Shown: one piece after another, positions 20,043 through 28,720 of the stretch
Position numbering within the stretch: the stretch's first letter is position 1
Layout: each line of letters opens with the position of its first letter
Origin: Frateuria hangzhouensis
GTDB taxonomy: Bacteria > Pseudomonadota > Gammaproteobacteria > Xanthomonadales > Rhodanobacteraceae
Assembly: GCF_026410505.1 (NCBI RefSeq)
Contig: NZ_JAPMIU010000001.1
Coordinates: forward strand, 248,001 to 312,000
Direction: 5' to 3'
Length of the DNA: 64,000 nt
The notes under the pieces: model-generated
What the model was told of the DNA's origin: nothing
The model's database searches: none
What the model saw: the letters and a program-made list of their open reading frames with translations, nothing else
Made by a program: the position numbers and the translations under genes

Positions 20043-21103
20043 AGCGTCCCCTTGGTGCTGGGCAGCGCGGTACCTTCGCGGCGCAGCGCCTGGCGCAGCG
20101 CGCGGGCAACGGCCTTGAAGCACGCTTCGACCATGTGGTGCGCATTCTCGCCGCGCACCGACAAATGCAGGTTGGCACCCAGCGTTTCGCACAGCGAGCG
20201 GAAGAAGTGCCCGACCAGCTCGGTCGGCAACTCGCCCACCCGCTCGCGCGGGAAGCGGCCTTCGAACACGAAGTACGGCCGGCCCGAGATATCCAGCGCC
20301 GCGCTGGCAAGAGCCTCGTCCATCGGCAGGGTAAAGCCATAGCGGCCGATGCCACGCTTGTCGCCCAGCGCCTGGCGCAATGCCTGGCCCAGTGCGAGGC
20401 CGCAGTCCTCCACGGTGTGGTGTTCGTCCACCTCCGTGTCGCCCGTGCAGGCAAGCGTGAGCGCGAAGCCGCCGTGCTTGCCCAACTGCTCCAGCATGTG
20501 GTCGAAAAAGCCCAGCCCGGTGCGGATCTGCGGATCGGCGCAACGATCCAGATCGACATCCACCTCGATGGCGGTCTCGCGCGTACACCGGGTCACGGCC
20601 CCGACGCGCGGAGCATCCAGTAACTGGTGCGCGACCCCTTCCCAGCTCCCGCCCTGCGGGCCGACCCGAAAGCCGCGCACGCCAAGGTTGGCCGCCAGTT
20701 GCATGTCGCTCGCGCGGTCGCCGATCACCGCTGACGCGGCCCGGCTCCATCCGTCGTCGGACAAGTAATGCCGCAGCAGGCCGGTACCGGGCTTACGCGT
20801 ATCCATGCCTTCATGCTCGAAACTGCGATCCACCAGGACCTCGCGAAATGCGATGCCTTGCGAGGCAAGGATGCGCAGCAACAATTCCTGCGGCCCGCGA
20901 AACGCCTCCTCGGGAAAGCTCCCGGTCCCCAGCCCGTCCTGGTTGGTCACCATCACCAGCTCGTAGCCAGCCGCCACGCAGCGTTGCAACGCGGCGATCA
21001 CACCCGGCATCAGGTCGAGTTTGGCAAAGCTGTCGATCTGCTCGTCCGGCGGCTCGACGATCAGGCAGCCATCGCGATCGACAAAGAGGATCTTGTGCCT
21101 CAT
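20039..21103 (-). CDS. hisB: Bifunctional histidinol-phosphatase / imidazoleglycerol-phosphate dehydratase
   Basis: This 354-residue fusion is of the enterobacterial type. The N-terminal HAD phosphatase has the nucleophile motif [15 protein letters not shown], the [16 protein letters not shown] segment and the metal-site [16 protein letters not shown]. The C-terminal dehydratase starts near residue 165 and carries the two manganese-binding repeats [14 protein letters not shown] and [18 protein letters not shown]. It starts about 100 bp after hisC, the only sizeable gap in the his operon, which contains what looks like a remnant of a palindromic repeat. Confidence 0.97.
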   Translation of the reverse strand: MRHKILFVDRDGCLIVEPPDEQIDSFAKLDLMPGVIAALQRCVAAGYELVMVTNQDGLGTGSFPEEAFRGPQELLLRILASQGIAFREVLVDRSFEHEGMDTRKPGTGLLRHYLSDDGWSRAASAVIGDRASDMQLAANLGVRGFRVGPQGGSWEGVAHQLLDAPRVGAVTRCTRETAIEVDVDLDRCADPQIRTGLGFFDHMLEQLGKHGGFALTLACTGDTEVDEHHTVEDCGLALGQALRQALGDKRGIGRYGFTLPMDEALASAALDISGRPYFVFEGRFPRERVGELPTELVGHFFRSLCETLGANLHLSVRGENAHHMVEACFKAVARALRQALRREGTALPSTKGTL

Positions 21104-21127
21104 GCCGCAGCTCTCCCGTTGCCGGAA

Positions 21128-21152
21128 TGCCGCTTGTGCGCGACCGCCATGC
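21128..21152. repeat. Remnant of a palindromic repeat in the hisC-hisB gap
   Basis: The segment contains CTTGTGCGCGACCGCCATGC, which closely resembles the arm of the parE-side repeat (GCACAGG..., GCGACCG, GCATGGCGG). The partner arm is degraded. It accounts for the unusual 103-bp gap in an otherwise overlapping operon. Confidence 0.45.
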
Positions 21153-21206
21153 GCTGGCCGGCAAAAAGCGGCGCGCAGCGTGTGCCCTCACCATCGCGGG
21201 CAAGGC

Positions 21207-22265
21207 TCATGTTTTTTCGCCAAACACGGCGAGTACACGATCGTTCTCCTGCACAGTCCCGAGCGTAATGCGCAAGGCATCGCCCAGGCCCGGATAGCGG
21301 CGCACATCGCGCACCACGATGCCTGACTCGATCAGCCGCCGATATGCATCTGCCGCATCGTCGAAACGTACCGCCAGAAAATTCGCCTGCGACGGAAGCA
21401 CTGCGCGTACGCCCGGCATCGCGCGCAGCGCCATGGCCATCCGCGTTCGCTCTGCGCGCACCAACTCGATGTGATCCCGCACAGCCGCCTGTCCCGCCGG
21501 CGACAGCGCTTCCAGCGCGGCAGCCACGCACGGTCGCGGCAACGGATACGGCGGCAAGATTCGCTGCAGCAACGCCACCACCTCCGGATGCGCGAGCAGG
21601 CAACCGATGCGGGCACCAGCCAATGCATAAGCCTTGGACAGCGTGCGCAACACGGCCAGGTGTTCGTAACGATCGAGCAACGCCGTGGCGCTGGCGCCGC
21701 CGGCAAACTCCACGTACGCCTCGTCCACGACCAGCAGGGCGCTTCCGTCCAGCCGCTGCGCCAGACGTTCGATCGCTTCCATCGGCACGCCGGCACCGCT
21801 CGGATTGTTCGGCGCGCAGACGAACACCAGCTTCACCGCCGGCGTCAGCGCCGCCAGCACCGCATCGACGTCGAGCGAGAAATCCGGCGCCAGCGGTACC
21901 TCGATCACCGCCGCGTGTTGCACGCGGGCGCACAACGCATACATGCCGAAGGTCGGCGGCTGCACCAGGATTGCGTCCTCGCCGGCACGGCAGAAAGCAC
22001 GCACCAGCAGGTCGATCGCCTCGTCGCTGCCGCGGCCGACCAGCACCTGCCCGCTTCGCACGCCGTACAACTTGGCGAGCCGCTCGACCAGTGCGGCAGG
22101 TTGCGGTTCGGGGTAGCGATGGCAACCCAGCCCGGCATCGCCGAAGGGCGCCCAGGCCGATTCATTGGCGTTGAGCAGCACCTCTCCGCCCGTCGCTTCC
22201 ATGCGCGCGGAGGAATACGGCACCAGCGCGCGGATCTCCGCGCGCGCAAGCTCCAGCACGCTCAT
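21207..22265 (-). CDS. hisC: Histidinol-phosphate aminotransferase
   Basis: HisC transaminates imidazole acetol phosphate to histidinol phosphate. The 352-residue PLP enzyme (fold type I) shows [12 protein letters not shown] near the N-terminus, [16 protein letters not shown], the PLP-contacting [11 protein letters not shown] and VVDEAYVEF, and the Schiff-base lysine in [15 protein letters not shown]. The first ATG overlaps the hisD stop by 4 bp. Length is normal. Confidence 0.96.
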   Translation of the reverse strand: MSVLELARAEIRALVPYSSARMEATGGEVLLNANESAWAPFGDAGLGCHRYPEPQPAALVERLAKLYGVRSGQVLVGRGSDEAIDLLVRAFCRAGEDAILVQPPTFGMYALCARVQHAAVIEVPLAPDFSLDVDAVLAALTPAVKLVFVCAPNNPSGAGVPMEAIERLAQRLDGSALLVVDEAYVEFAGGASATALLDRYEHLAVLRTLSKAYALAGARIGCLLAHPEVVALLQRILPPYPLPRPCVAAALEALSPAGQAAVRDHIELVRAERTRMAMALRAMPGVRAVLPSQANFLAVRFDDAADAYRRLIESGIVVRDVRRYPGLGDALRITLGTVQENDRVLAVFGEKT

Positions 22266-23584
22266 GCGACCGGCACCTCCGCGCGTTCGTCCAGCGCGGC
22301 CAGCCGCAAGGTGACCGCGCGACGATGCGCCTCCAACTGTTCGGCCGCGGCCAGGATTGCCGTGCACGGACCGATCTCGCGCAGGCCATCGCAGGTCAGT
22401 TCCTGCACGCTGATCTGCTTCAGGAAGCTGGCCACCGACACGCCGCTGTAGCTGCGCGCGTAACCATAGGTGGGCAACACATGGTTGCTGCCGCTGGCAT
22501 AGTCGCCCACCGACTCGGGCGTCCAGGCCCCCAGGAACACCGAACCGGCGTTCTCTACGCGATCCAGCCACGCGCGCGGCGCGGCCAGCTGCAGAATCAG
22601 GTGTTCCGGCGCATAGCAGTTGCTAACCTCGAGCGCCTGCTCCAGCGAATCGACCAGGATAAGCCGGCTGTGCGCCAGCGCCTCGCGCGCGATCGCCGCC
22701 CGCGGCAGGGTTTCGCATTGGCGCCGGACCTCGGCCGCGACGGCATCGAGCACGCCAGCCGACGGACTGACCAGCAAGACCTGCGAATCGGGCCCGTGTT
22801 CGGCCTGCGAAAGCAGGTCCGCGGCCACGAACGCGGGCTCGGCCTGTGCATCGGCGACGACCAGCACCTCCGACGGCCCCGCCGGCATGTCGATGGCCGC
22901 CCCGTCCGGGCCATTGGACACCTGCAGCTTGGCCTCGGTGACCCAGGCGTTGCCCGGCCCGAACACCTTGTCGCAGCGAGGCACGCTGGCGGTGCCATAA
23001 GCCATCGCTGCAATCGCCTGCGCGCCGCCGAGCTTGAACACCCGGTGCACGCCGAGCACGCGGGCGACGTACAACACCGCCGGATCGCAGCGGCCATCCG
23101 GCCGTGCGGGCGAGCACATCACGATCTGGCGGCAGCCCGCGATGCTCGCCGGCGCGGCCAGCATCAGCGCCGTCGACGGCAAGGGAGCGCTTCCGGCCGG
23201 CACGTAAAGGCCTACCCGCGCGATCGGCCGCAGCACGCGCTCGACCCGTACGCCCGGCGCAGTATCGATCGATACGGGGGCGGGCGCGGTGGCCCGATGG
23301 AATGCCTCGATGCGCCCGGCTGCGTCGCGGATCGCCGCCTTCAGCGACGGGTCGAGGGCCGCCTCGGCGGCGTCGAATTCAGCCACCGCGACTTCGAGCC
23401 GATCGAGCGTGCAACCATCATAGGCACGGGTGAAGTCGACAAGCGCATCGTCGCCACGCGCACGCACCTGCGCGATGATCTGCCCCACGCCTTCGCACAA
23501 TGCCTCGCCACGCGCCAGCGCCGGCCGCGCAAGCGCCTGGAGGCGCCCCTGCTCATCCAGCTCGTTCCACACCAGCCGTTTCAT
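22262..23584 (-). CDS. hisD: Histidinol dehydrogenase
   Basis: HisD oxidises histidinol to histidine in two NAD-dependent steps, the last steps of the pathway. The 440-residue enzyme shows [18 protein letters not shown], the substrate and Zn region [31 protein letters not shown] (Zn-binding Gln/His and catalytic residues) and [20 protein letters not shown] near the C-terminus. It overlaps both hisG and hisC by 4 bp, consistent with coupled translation. Confidence 0.97.
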   Translation of the reverse strand: MKRLVWNELDEQGRLQALARPALARGEALCEGVGQIIAQVRARGDDALVDFTRAYDGCTLDRLEVAVAEFDAAEAALDPSLKAAIRDAAGRIEAFHRATAPAPVSIDTAPGVRVERVLRPIARVGLYVPAGSAPLPSTALMLAAPASIAGCRQIVMCSPARPDGRCDPAVLYVARVLGVHRVFKLGGAQAIAAMAYGTASVPRCDKVFGPGNAWVTEAKLQVSNGPDGAAIDMPAGPSEVLVVADAQAEPAFVAADLLSQAEHGPDSQVLLVSPSAGVLDAVAAEVRRQCETLPRAAIAREALAHSRLILVDSLEQALEVSNCYAPEHLILQLAAPRAWLDRVENAGSVFLGAWTPESVGDYASGSNHVLPTYGYARSYSGVSVASFLKQISVQELTCDGLREIGPCTAILAAAEQLEAHRRAVTLRLAALDERAEVPVA

Positions 23585-24477
23585 GCCAGCATCCTCTCCA
23601 CCGGCAATACGAACATCTCGCGCGCGCCGGCCTTCTTGATCTCCTCCAACTGGCGCCAGCTAACCTCGCCAGCGCACAGCGCCTGCAGCATCACCTGGTC
23701 CGGCTGCCCGGACAGCGGCAGCAGTGTCGGTTGCGGCCCACCGGGCAAGAGGCGGGTGATCGCGTCCAGCGAGCCGCGCGACGCCTGCAACAGCAACAGG
23801 CGCGACTCGCGCACCTGGATTACCCCGTCGATGCGCTTGAGCAGCAGCTCGACCAGGTCGCCGCGCTCGTCGGCCGGCAACACCTGCGGGCCGACCAGCA
23901 GCGCCTCGCTTTCCAGCACCACCTCCGCTTCGCGCAACTGGTTGGCCATCAGCGTGCCGCCGCTCTGCACCAGATCGCAGATGGCATCGGCCGTACCCAG
24001 CCGCGGCGCAATCTCCACGGAACCGGCCAGCGTCAGCACGCCGGCATCGATGCCGTGCTTGCGCAACCAGCGCCCGAGCAGGCCCGGATAGGACGTGGCG
24101 ATGCGCCGGCCGGCCAGGTCGGCGGCGCCGGCGTAAGCCAGTTCCTGTGGCACCGCCAGCGACAGCCGGCAGCGGCCGAAGCCCAGCGGCCGCCATTCCG
24201 CCAGCGCGACGGCATCGGCCTGTCCGGCGGTCAGTTCGTACTCGTTGAGCACGTTGCGCCCGACGATGCCCAGGTCGCAGACGCCCTGCGCGATCAACCC
24301 GGGAATGTCGTCATCGCGCACCAGCAGCAGGTCTACCGGCTCGCCCTCGCCGAAGCAGAACAACTTGTCGCGGCTCTGCCGGAACGTGAGACCGCAACGG
24401 GTCAACAGATCCCGTGCCGGCTCGGTCAGCCGGCCCGACTTCTGCATCGCGATGCGCAACCGATCGCGCGGCCTCAT
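23581..24477 (-). CDS. hisG: ATP phosphoribosyltransferase, long form
   Basis: HisG joins ATP and PRPP in the first committed step of histidine synthesis and is the usual target of histidine feedback. At 298 residues it is the long form, with a C-terminal ACT-like regulatory domain (from about residue 220, [19 protein letters not shown] onward) and no need of HisZ. The catalytic part shows [38 protein letters not shown] and the PRPP-binding [14 protein letters not shown]. The start overlaps the regulator's stop (ATGA), so synthesis of the first enzyme is coupled to the regulator. Confidence 0.97.
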   Translation of the reverse strand: MRPRDRLRIAMQKSGRLTEPARDLLTRCGLTFRQSRDKLFCFGEGEPVDLLLVRDDDIPGLIAQGVCDLGIVGRNVLNEYELTAGQADAVALAEWRPLGFGRCRLSLAVPQELAYAGAADLAGRRIATSYPGLLGRWLRKHGIDAGVLTLAGSVEIAPRLGTADAICDLVQSGGTLMANQLREAEVVLESEALLVGPQVLPADERGDLVELLLKRIDGVIQVRESRLLLLQASRGSLDAITRLLPGGPQPTLLPLSGQPDQVMLQALCAGEVSWRQLEEIKKAGAREMFVLPVERMLA

Positions 24478-24806
24478 GCCCGTGCCTTGGCGGTCTTGCG
24501 CTTGCGTGCCGCGCGCGCCGCCGCCGCGAGATAGCCGCCGTTGCCCTGGTTGAGGTACCGCGCCACCCGCCCGATGGTGGTGATGCTCACCCCCGTGCGC
24601 TCGTGGATCTCCCGGTAGGACAACTCCTCCAGCAGGTACGGCACCACCCGCCAGCGATCCACCATCGCCTCCAGCTCCGCCGGCGTGCACAGGTCATGCA
24701 GGAACGCCTGCATCTCGTCCACCTCGCGCAACGCCAGCAGCGCCTCGCATAGGCTTCGCTCCACCGACTCGTTCGGGGTCTCGGGGTCGATCGCTCGTCG
24801 CTTCAT
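24474..24806 (-). CDS. TrpR/YerC-family transcriptional repressor leading the his operon
   Basis: This 110-residue protein has the TrpR-like helix-turn-helix: CTPAELEAMVDRWRVVPYLL followed by SYREIHERTGVSITTIGRVARYLNQGNGGY. The tail is Ala/Lys/Arg-rich. TrpR-superfamily proteins dimerise and bind palindromic operators with an amino acid corepressor. Its place as first gene of a his operon, overlapping hisG, implies a histidine-responsive repressor that controls its own operon; I recall that comparative genomics names such a xanthomonad regulator HisR. A near-perfect 18-bp palindrome lies three bases before its ATG. The effector and function are inference from context. Confidence 0.88.
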   Translation of the reverse strand: MKRRAIDPETPNESVERSLCEALLALREVDEMQAFLHDLCTPAELEAMVDRWRVVPYLLEELSYREIHERTGVSITTIGRVARYLNQGNGGYLAAAARAARKRKTAKARA

Positions 24807-24809
24807 AAT

Positions 24810-24867
24810 GTACTAACGCGTTAATACAACAGGCGGCAAATGTAGACGATGATGGGGCGCGACGCAA
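24810..24867 (-). promoter_or_regulatory. his operon promoter and 18-bp operator
   Basis: On the minus strand TTGCGT (24867-24862) and TACATT (24844-24839) form a promoter with ideal 17-bp spacing. Downstream, 24810-24827 reads GTACTAACGCGTTAATAC on the plus strand, an 18-bp palindrome broken at one base pair. It resembles the E. coli Trp operator in its outer GTACTA/TAGTAC half-sites. It would span about +4 to +22 and ends three bases before the regulator ATG; no ribosome site is visible, so bound repressor would cover the whole leader. Confidence 0.7.
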
Positions 24868-25014
24868 GTTCTAGGAGGTCCAGTCGAAGTCTCCGATTCT
24901 GACGATCTTTCGCCGCGGCTGAGTCGCGCTGAAAGCCATCCGCCCATCCGGTGGTAAGGCTTTTCCGACGACACGAATGTCCTGCGGATTACGTTACAAA
25001 CTGAAGCGTCAGGC

Positions 25015-25070
25015 TTGTCGTGGACATCGGCGGCGGCTGTAATGATCCCGCGTTCAATTGATGTGAACGC
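25015..25070 (+). promoter_or_regulatory. Predicted T4SS promoter with 21-bp palindrome
   Basis: TTGTCG (25015-25020), a 17-bp spacer, and TGTAAT (25038-25043) resemble a sigma-70 promoter. Immediately downstream, at the expected start site, GCGTTCA (25050-25056) and TGAACGC (25064-25070) form a perfect inverted repeat with a 7-bp spacer. The core also fits the T-N11-A pattern of LysR-type sites. Location over +1 suggests a repressor site. No CpxR-type GTAAA-N5-GTAAA box, known upstream of the Xanthomonas citri system, was found. Confidence 0.5.
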
Positions 25071-25141
25071 TTGCTGCCAACGGGCCGCTCCCCTCGCACC
25101 GGAGCGATCTGCTTGAAGATGGATTGGACAGGGGAGTCTGA

Positions 25142-25297
25142 ATGGAAGCGCTATCTCGTGCCGTGCGGAAGCTGAGGCTTTCCGCCGCCCTCGCGACGAA
25201 ATTGGCAAGCATGGACGATCGTTTCGCTTGCGCATGTGCCCGCCGATGCGACCGCCTGCCATCGCTGCTGCCGATCGCCTGCTCCAGCTTTTCCTGA
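25142..25297 (+). CDS. Possible small leader ORF upstream of virB7 (unproven)
   Basis: An ATG preceded by GGGGAG at five bases opens a 51-codon frame (begins MEALSRAVRKLRLSAAL) ending with TGA. It is rich in Cys, Arg and Ala and resembles no family I know. The position in the long T4SS leader and the good ribosome site are the only support. It could be a chance frame, a leader peptide or a small regulator; I consider chance most likely. Confidence 0.2.
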   Translation: MEALSRAVRKLRLSAALATKLASMDDRFACACARRCDRLPSLLPIACSSFS

Positions 25298-25400
25298 TGC
25301 GCCCGGCCTGGGCCTAGGCGCGGTTCTGCCGCGTCCGTGCCGGCGCGCGCCGACGTCATTCGCCACGCGGCTGACAGCCGCCTTCACTTGCGAGTACCAC

Positions 25401-25901
25401 GTGAACAAGGTTTCTCCGAACCGAATCCTGGGAACCCTGCTGCCGGCCCTCCTGCTGGCAGGCTGCGGAACACCTGCCGCCAAGGACTTCGGCGGTCACT
25501 GGAAACCGGTCAACCGTTTCCAGTCGTCCACCACCGAGATTCCGTTGAACCGCCCCTACACCTACTACGCCTCGCCGATGGACGAGACGCTGCGAACCAT
25601 GCTGATCCGATGGACCAGCGATACCGGCATGACGCTGGTCTATCGCATGCCATCCGACTACACCCTGTTCGCGCCGGTCACCAAGGTCCGCACCGGCGAC
25701 ATCCGCCAGGCAGCCAGCAAACTCAGCGCGATCTACGCGGCCCAGGGCGTGTCCATTACCGTCGCGGACGGACGCCTGCAGGTCGATCGCGCCAGGACGC
25801 TGGGTTCCCGGACCAAGCCACGCGATCCGGTTGCACCGTCGCAGGCAGCAACTGAGCGCACGACGACCGCCTCTCCCGAAACCAGCGGCGGAGCCCGCTG
25901 A
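25401..25901 (+). CDS. virB7: T4SS outer-membrane lipoprotein VirB7 with N0-like domain
   Basis: VirB7 anchors the T4SS core complex in the outer membrane and binds VirB9. The 166-residue precursor begins at GTG and has a lipoprotein signal with lipobox LLAGC (lipid-accepting Cys22). It is followed by DFGGHWKPVNRF, a VirB9-binding-like segment, and a globular domain of about 75 residues (MDETLRTMLIRWTSDTGM through SITVADGRLQV) resembling the N0 domain of secretins. A VirB7 with an N0 domain is the known hallmark of the Xanthomonas antibacterial T4SS; classical VirB7 has only about 50 residues. A Thr/Pro-rich tail of about 35 residues follows. It overlaps virB8 by one base. Confidence 0.9.
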   Translation: MNKVSPNRILGTLLPALLLAGCGTPAAKDFGGHWKPVNRFQSSTTEIPLNRPYTYYASPMDETLRTMLIRWTSDTGMTLVYRMPSDYTLFAPVTKVRTGDIRQAASKLSAIYAAQGVSITVADGRLQVDRARTLGSRTKPRDPVAPSQAATERTTTASPETSGGAR

Positions 25902-26761
25902 TGCGCGCCCGCAAGACCGGTCCCGGCAGGGTCGGGGAAGCCGTCTCCAGGGCGGTCAACTACGAACTCACAATCGCCGACATCGCCCGCCGCAGCGAGC
26001 GCCGGGCGTGGTGGGTGGCTTTTTCTGGCCTGGGCATGTCGCTGATCCTCGCCGGCGGCTACTTCTACATGTTGCCGCTCAAGCAAAAAGTGCCCTACCT
26101 GGTGATGGCCGATGCCTACACCGGTACCAGCACCGTGGCGCGGTTGACCGGGGACTTCAGCCATCGCCGGATCAGCACCAGCGAGGCGATCAACCGCAGC
26201 AACGTCGCCCATTTCGTGATGGCCCGTGAGTCCTACGACCTGGCCCTGCTCAACCTGGGCGACTGGACTACGGTGCAGACCATGGCCTCGCCGGGCGTCA
26301 AAGCGGCCTATACCCGGCTCTATTCGTCGATGAACCCGGACAGTCCCTACAAGACCTACGGGAAGGACAAGGCCATCCGCGTCAAGCTACTCAGCATCGT
26401 GCTCATCGGCGCCGGCAAGGGCCGCACGCCCACCGGCGCCACCGTTCGTTTCCAGCGCAGCCTCTACGACAAGCAGAGCGGCGCCAGGCAACCGCTGGAC
26501 AGCAAGATCGCCACGATGGAATTCACCTACAAGGCGAATCTGGAAATGGACGACCGCAACCGGATCGAGAACCCGCTCGGGTTCTGGGTCACCAGCTACC
26601 GCGTCGACAACGATTACGCCACGCCTGCGCCCGCCGAGATCCCCGCCGTTTCCGCGGCGCCGGCGACACCACAGGCCTTTGCCGCCTCGCAGTCTTCGCC
26701 CGCCTCCGGCCCTCTCCTGGCGCCGACGCCGGCTACCGCCGCCAACGGAGTGATCCAATGA
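25901..26761 (+). CDS. virB8: T4SS inner-membrane protein VirB8
   Basis: VirB8 is a bitopic inner-membrane assembly factor of the T4SS. The 286-residue protein has a cytoplasmic N-terminus, one membrane segment (about residues 37-59, WWVAFSGLGMSLILAGGYF) and a periplasmic NTF2-like domain with the conserved SPYKTYG and the YRVDNDY strand end. The last 50 residues are a Pro/Ala/Ser-rich tail. The ATG overlaps the virB7 stop, and its own stop overlaps the virB9 start. Confidence 0.93.
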   Translation: MRARKTGPGRVGEAVSRAVNYELTIADIARRSERRAWWVAFSGLGMSLILAGGYFYMLPLKQKVPYLVMADAYTGTSTVARLTGDFSHRRISTSEAINRSNVAHFVMARESYDLALLNLGDWTTVQTMASPGVKAAYTRLYSSMNPDSPYKTYGKDKAIRVKLLSIVLIGAGKGRTPTGATVRFQRSLYDKQSGARQPLDSKIATMEFTYKANLEMDDRNRIENPLGFWVTSYRVDNDYATPAPAEIPAVSAAPATPQAFAASQSSPASGPLLAPTPATAANGVIQ

Positions 26762-27525
26762 TCCGGCATCCCCTTGCCGTGGCGGCCATGCTGCTCTGCG
26801 TAACCGGTATCGCCGTTCCGATGCACGTCCAAGCACAAGTCGTACAGCAGTACGAATACCAGCCGGACCATATCTATCCGGTACGCACCGGCCTCGGCAT
26901 CACCACCCAGATCGAGCTCAGCCCGAACGAGCAGATCCTCGACTACAGCACCGGGTTCAGCAGCGGCTGGGAACTCACCCGCCGCGACAATGTGTTCTAC
27001 CTGAAACCGAAAAACGTGGACGTCGACACCAACATGATGGTGCGCACCGCCACCCATTCCTACATCTTCGAGCTGAAAGTGGTGGCGACCGACTGGAAGG
27101 TGCTGGACCAGGCCAGGCGCGAAGGCGTGCAGTACAAGATCACCTTCGCCTACCCGGCCGACACCAGCTTCTCCAAGGAGAAGAAAAAGGCCGCCGCGGC
27201 ACCGCCGCTCGACACCCACCTCGTCCCCGGGCGCAGCTACAACTTCGATTACGACTACGCCACGCGCAGCAAACGCGCGCCATGGCTGGTGCCCGCGCAC
27301 GTCTATGACGATGGACGCTTCACCTATATCCGGATGAGCGACCTCAAACGCTTCCCCACCGGCAACTTTCCGGCGGTCTTCATGCGCGAGACGGCGCACG
27401 GCGAGGACTCCCTCGTCAACACCACCGTCGAAGGCAACACCATCGTCGTCCACGGAACTTATCCCTACCTCGTCATCCGCCACGGCGACAACGTCGTCGG
27501 CCTGCGAAGGAACGCCGCCGAGTGA
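26758..27525 (+). CDS. virB9: T4SS core protein VirB9
   Basis: VirB9 forms the T4SS core-complex layers with VirB7 and VirB10. The 255-residue precursor has a signal peptide (cleavage likely after HVQA, near residue 26), an N-terminal beta domain including TQIELSPNEQILDYSTGFSS, a linker with SKEKKKAAAAPP, and a C-terminal beta-sandwich (YNFDYDYATRSKRAPWLVPA to the end) that by family knowledge binds VirB7. Overlaps with virB8 and virB10 show tight coupling. Confidence 0.94.
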   Translation: MIRHPLAVAAMLLCVTGIAVPMHVQAQVVQQYEYQPDHIYPVRTGLGITTQIELSPNEQILDYSTGFSSGWELTRRDNVFYLKPKNVDVDTNMMVRTATHSYIFELKVVATDWKVLDQARREGVQYKITFAYPADTSFSKEKKKAAAAPPLDTHLVPGRSYNFDYDYATRSKRAPWLVPAHVYDDGRFTYIRMSDLKRFPTGNFPAVFMRETAHGEDSLVNTTVEGNTIVVHGTYPYLVIRHGDNVVGLRRNAAE

Positions 27526-28712
27526 GCACGCAGATCCCCTATGAGGCCGCCGAGGGCGCAAACGCCGGTCATGGCGAAGCGCTGGCGGACAATCCCTATT
27601 CCACGCACTACCAGCAGCCGGCCCCGCCGGACCTGGATGCGGGCGCGCCGCGACTGAGGTCGAACGAACTGCGGCGGATGAACCGGCGGGCGCTGCTGAT
27701 GCTCGGTTCGGCCGTGGCGCTGCTGTTGTTCGTCTCGTACTGGATGATCAGCAGCGCCACCTCGCGCCACGAACCGCGCAAGATCAGGGACGAGAAGGTC
27801 ACCGTGGCCGATGCACCATCGGCCCTGGCCCTCCCGCCCGCGCGCAAGCCCGAAACCCGACCGATTCCGCTGGCCCGTCAGGCGGCGCTGCCGCCCCTGA
27901 CGCTTCCGCCCCAACCGCGGTCTACCGATTCGCTCATACAGGCGCCGCCGGCCTATGCGGCGCACGAACCCTCGCTGGTCGAGCGGCGGATCGCCGGCAC
28001 ATCAGACCCCGTGGCCAACCTGTCGTCCACGCCGCCGGGCGCGCCACCCCAGGCGGCCGCAAGCCCCCTGCTGTCCAGCCGCGTGACCGCGACCAAGGCC
28101 AAGCCGCTGGAGCACGCCGACGCGCTGATGCAGCGCGGCACCTACATCCGTTGCGTGCTGGAAACCCGGATCGTCACCAACGTGCCCGGCTATACCTCCT
28201 GCCTCGTCACCGAACCGGTGTACTCGTTCAACGGGCGCAAGCTGCTGCTGCCCAAGGGCTCCAAGGTACTCGGCGCCTATTCAAGCGGCCCCAAGGGCCG
28301 CCGCGTCGCGGTCGTGTGGGACCGCATCATCACGCCGACCGGCGTGGACGTAGACATGAGCAGCAAGCCTAGCCCCGGCATCGACAACCTGGGCGGCGCC
28401 GGCCTGCCGGGCCACTACGACGCGCACTGGGGAAGCCGCATCAGCGCCGCGCTGCTCATCAGCATGCTCAGCGACGCCTTCAAGTACGAGGCGGCCAAGC
28501 ATGGTCCCACCACGTCCTCGATTGCCACCGGCGGCGTAGTCGTGCAGGAGCCGTTCGAGAGCAACACCGCGCGCACCGTCCAGAACCTTGCGGACATGGC
28601 CGTACGCGAAGCCGCCAACCGGCCGCCCACGGTGACCATCAACCAGGGCACCGTGATCTACGTCTACGTCGCCCGCGACGTCGACTTCAGCGACGTCGTC
28701 GCGCGCTTCTGA
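27522..28712 (+). CDS. virB10: T4SS core and channel protein VirB10
   Basis: VirB10 spans both membranes and links energising ATPases to the outer-membrane pore. The 396-residue protein starts at a GTG overlapping the virB9 stop. It has a cytoplasmic N-terminus, one membrane segment (about 57-77), a proline-rich periplasmic stretch (about 92-150) and a C-terminal beta-barrel domain. Conserved C-terminal pieces include GTYIRCVLETRIVTNVPG, GRKLLLPKGSKVLGAYSS, RVAVVWDRIITPTGVDVDM and the late IATGGVVVQEP. The antenna helices that insert in the outer membrane are expected around residues 290-330. Confidence 0.95.
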   Translation: MSTQIPYEAAEGANAGHGEALADNPYSTHYQQPAPPDLDAGAPRLRSNELRRMNRRALLMLGSAVALLLFVSYWMISSATSRHEPRKIRDEKVTVADAPSALALPPARKPETRPIPLARQAALPPLTLPPQPRSTDSLIQAPPAYAAHEPSLVERRIAGTSDPVANLSSTPPGAPPQAAASPLLSSRVTATKAKPLEHADALMQRGTYIRCVLETRIVTNVPGYTSCLVTEPVYSFNGRKLLLPKGSKVLGAYSSGPKGRRVAVVWDRIITPTGVDVDMSSKPSPGIDNLGGAGLPGHYDAHWGSRISAALLISMLSDAFKYEAAKHGPTTSSIATGGVVVQEPFESNTARTVQNLADMAVREAANRPPTVTINQGTVIYVYVARDVDFSDVVARF

Positions 28713-28720
28713 ACAGGCTC

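Larger units (their letters stand above)
24828..25400. other. 573-bp divergent region between the his operon and the T4SS
   Basis: No firm gene is present. From left to right it holds the his promoter, then about 150 bp without visible structure, a predicted T4SS promoter and palindrome at 25015-25070, and a leader of about 330-350 bp before virB7. The leader contains one short frame with a good ribosome site (25142-25297). No tRNA, integrase, att repeat or insertion-sequence end was seen. Confidence 0.7.
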
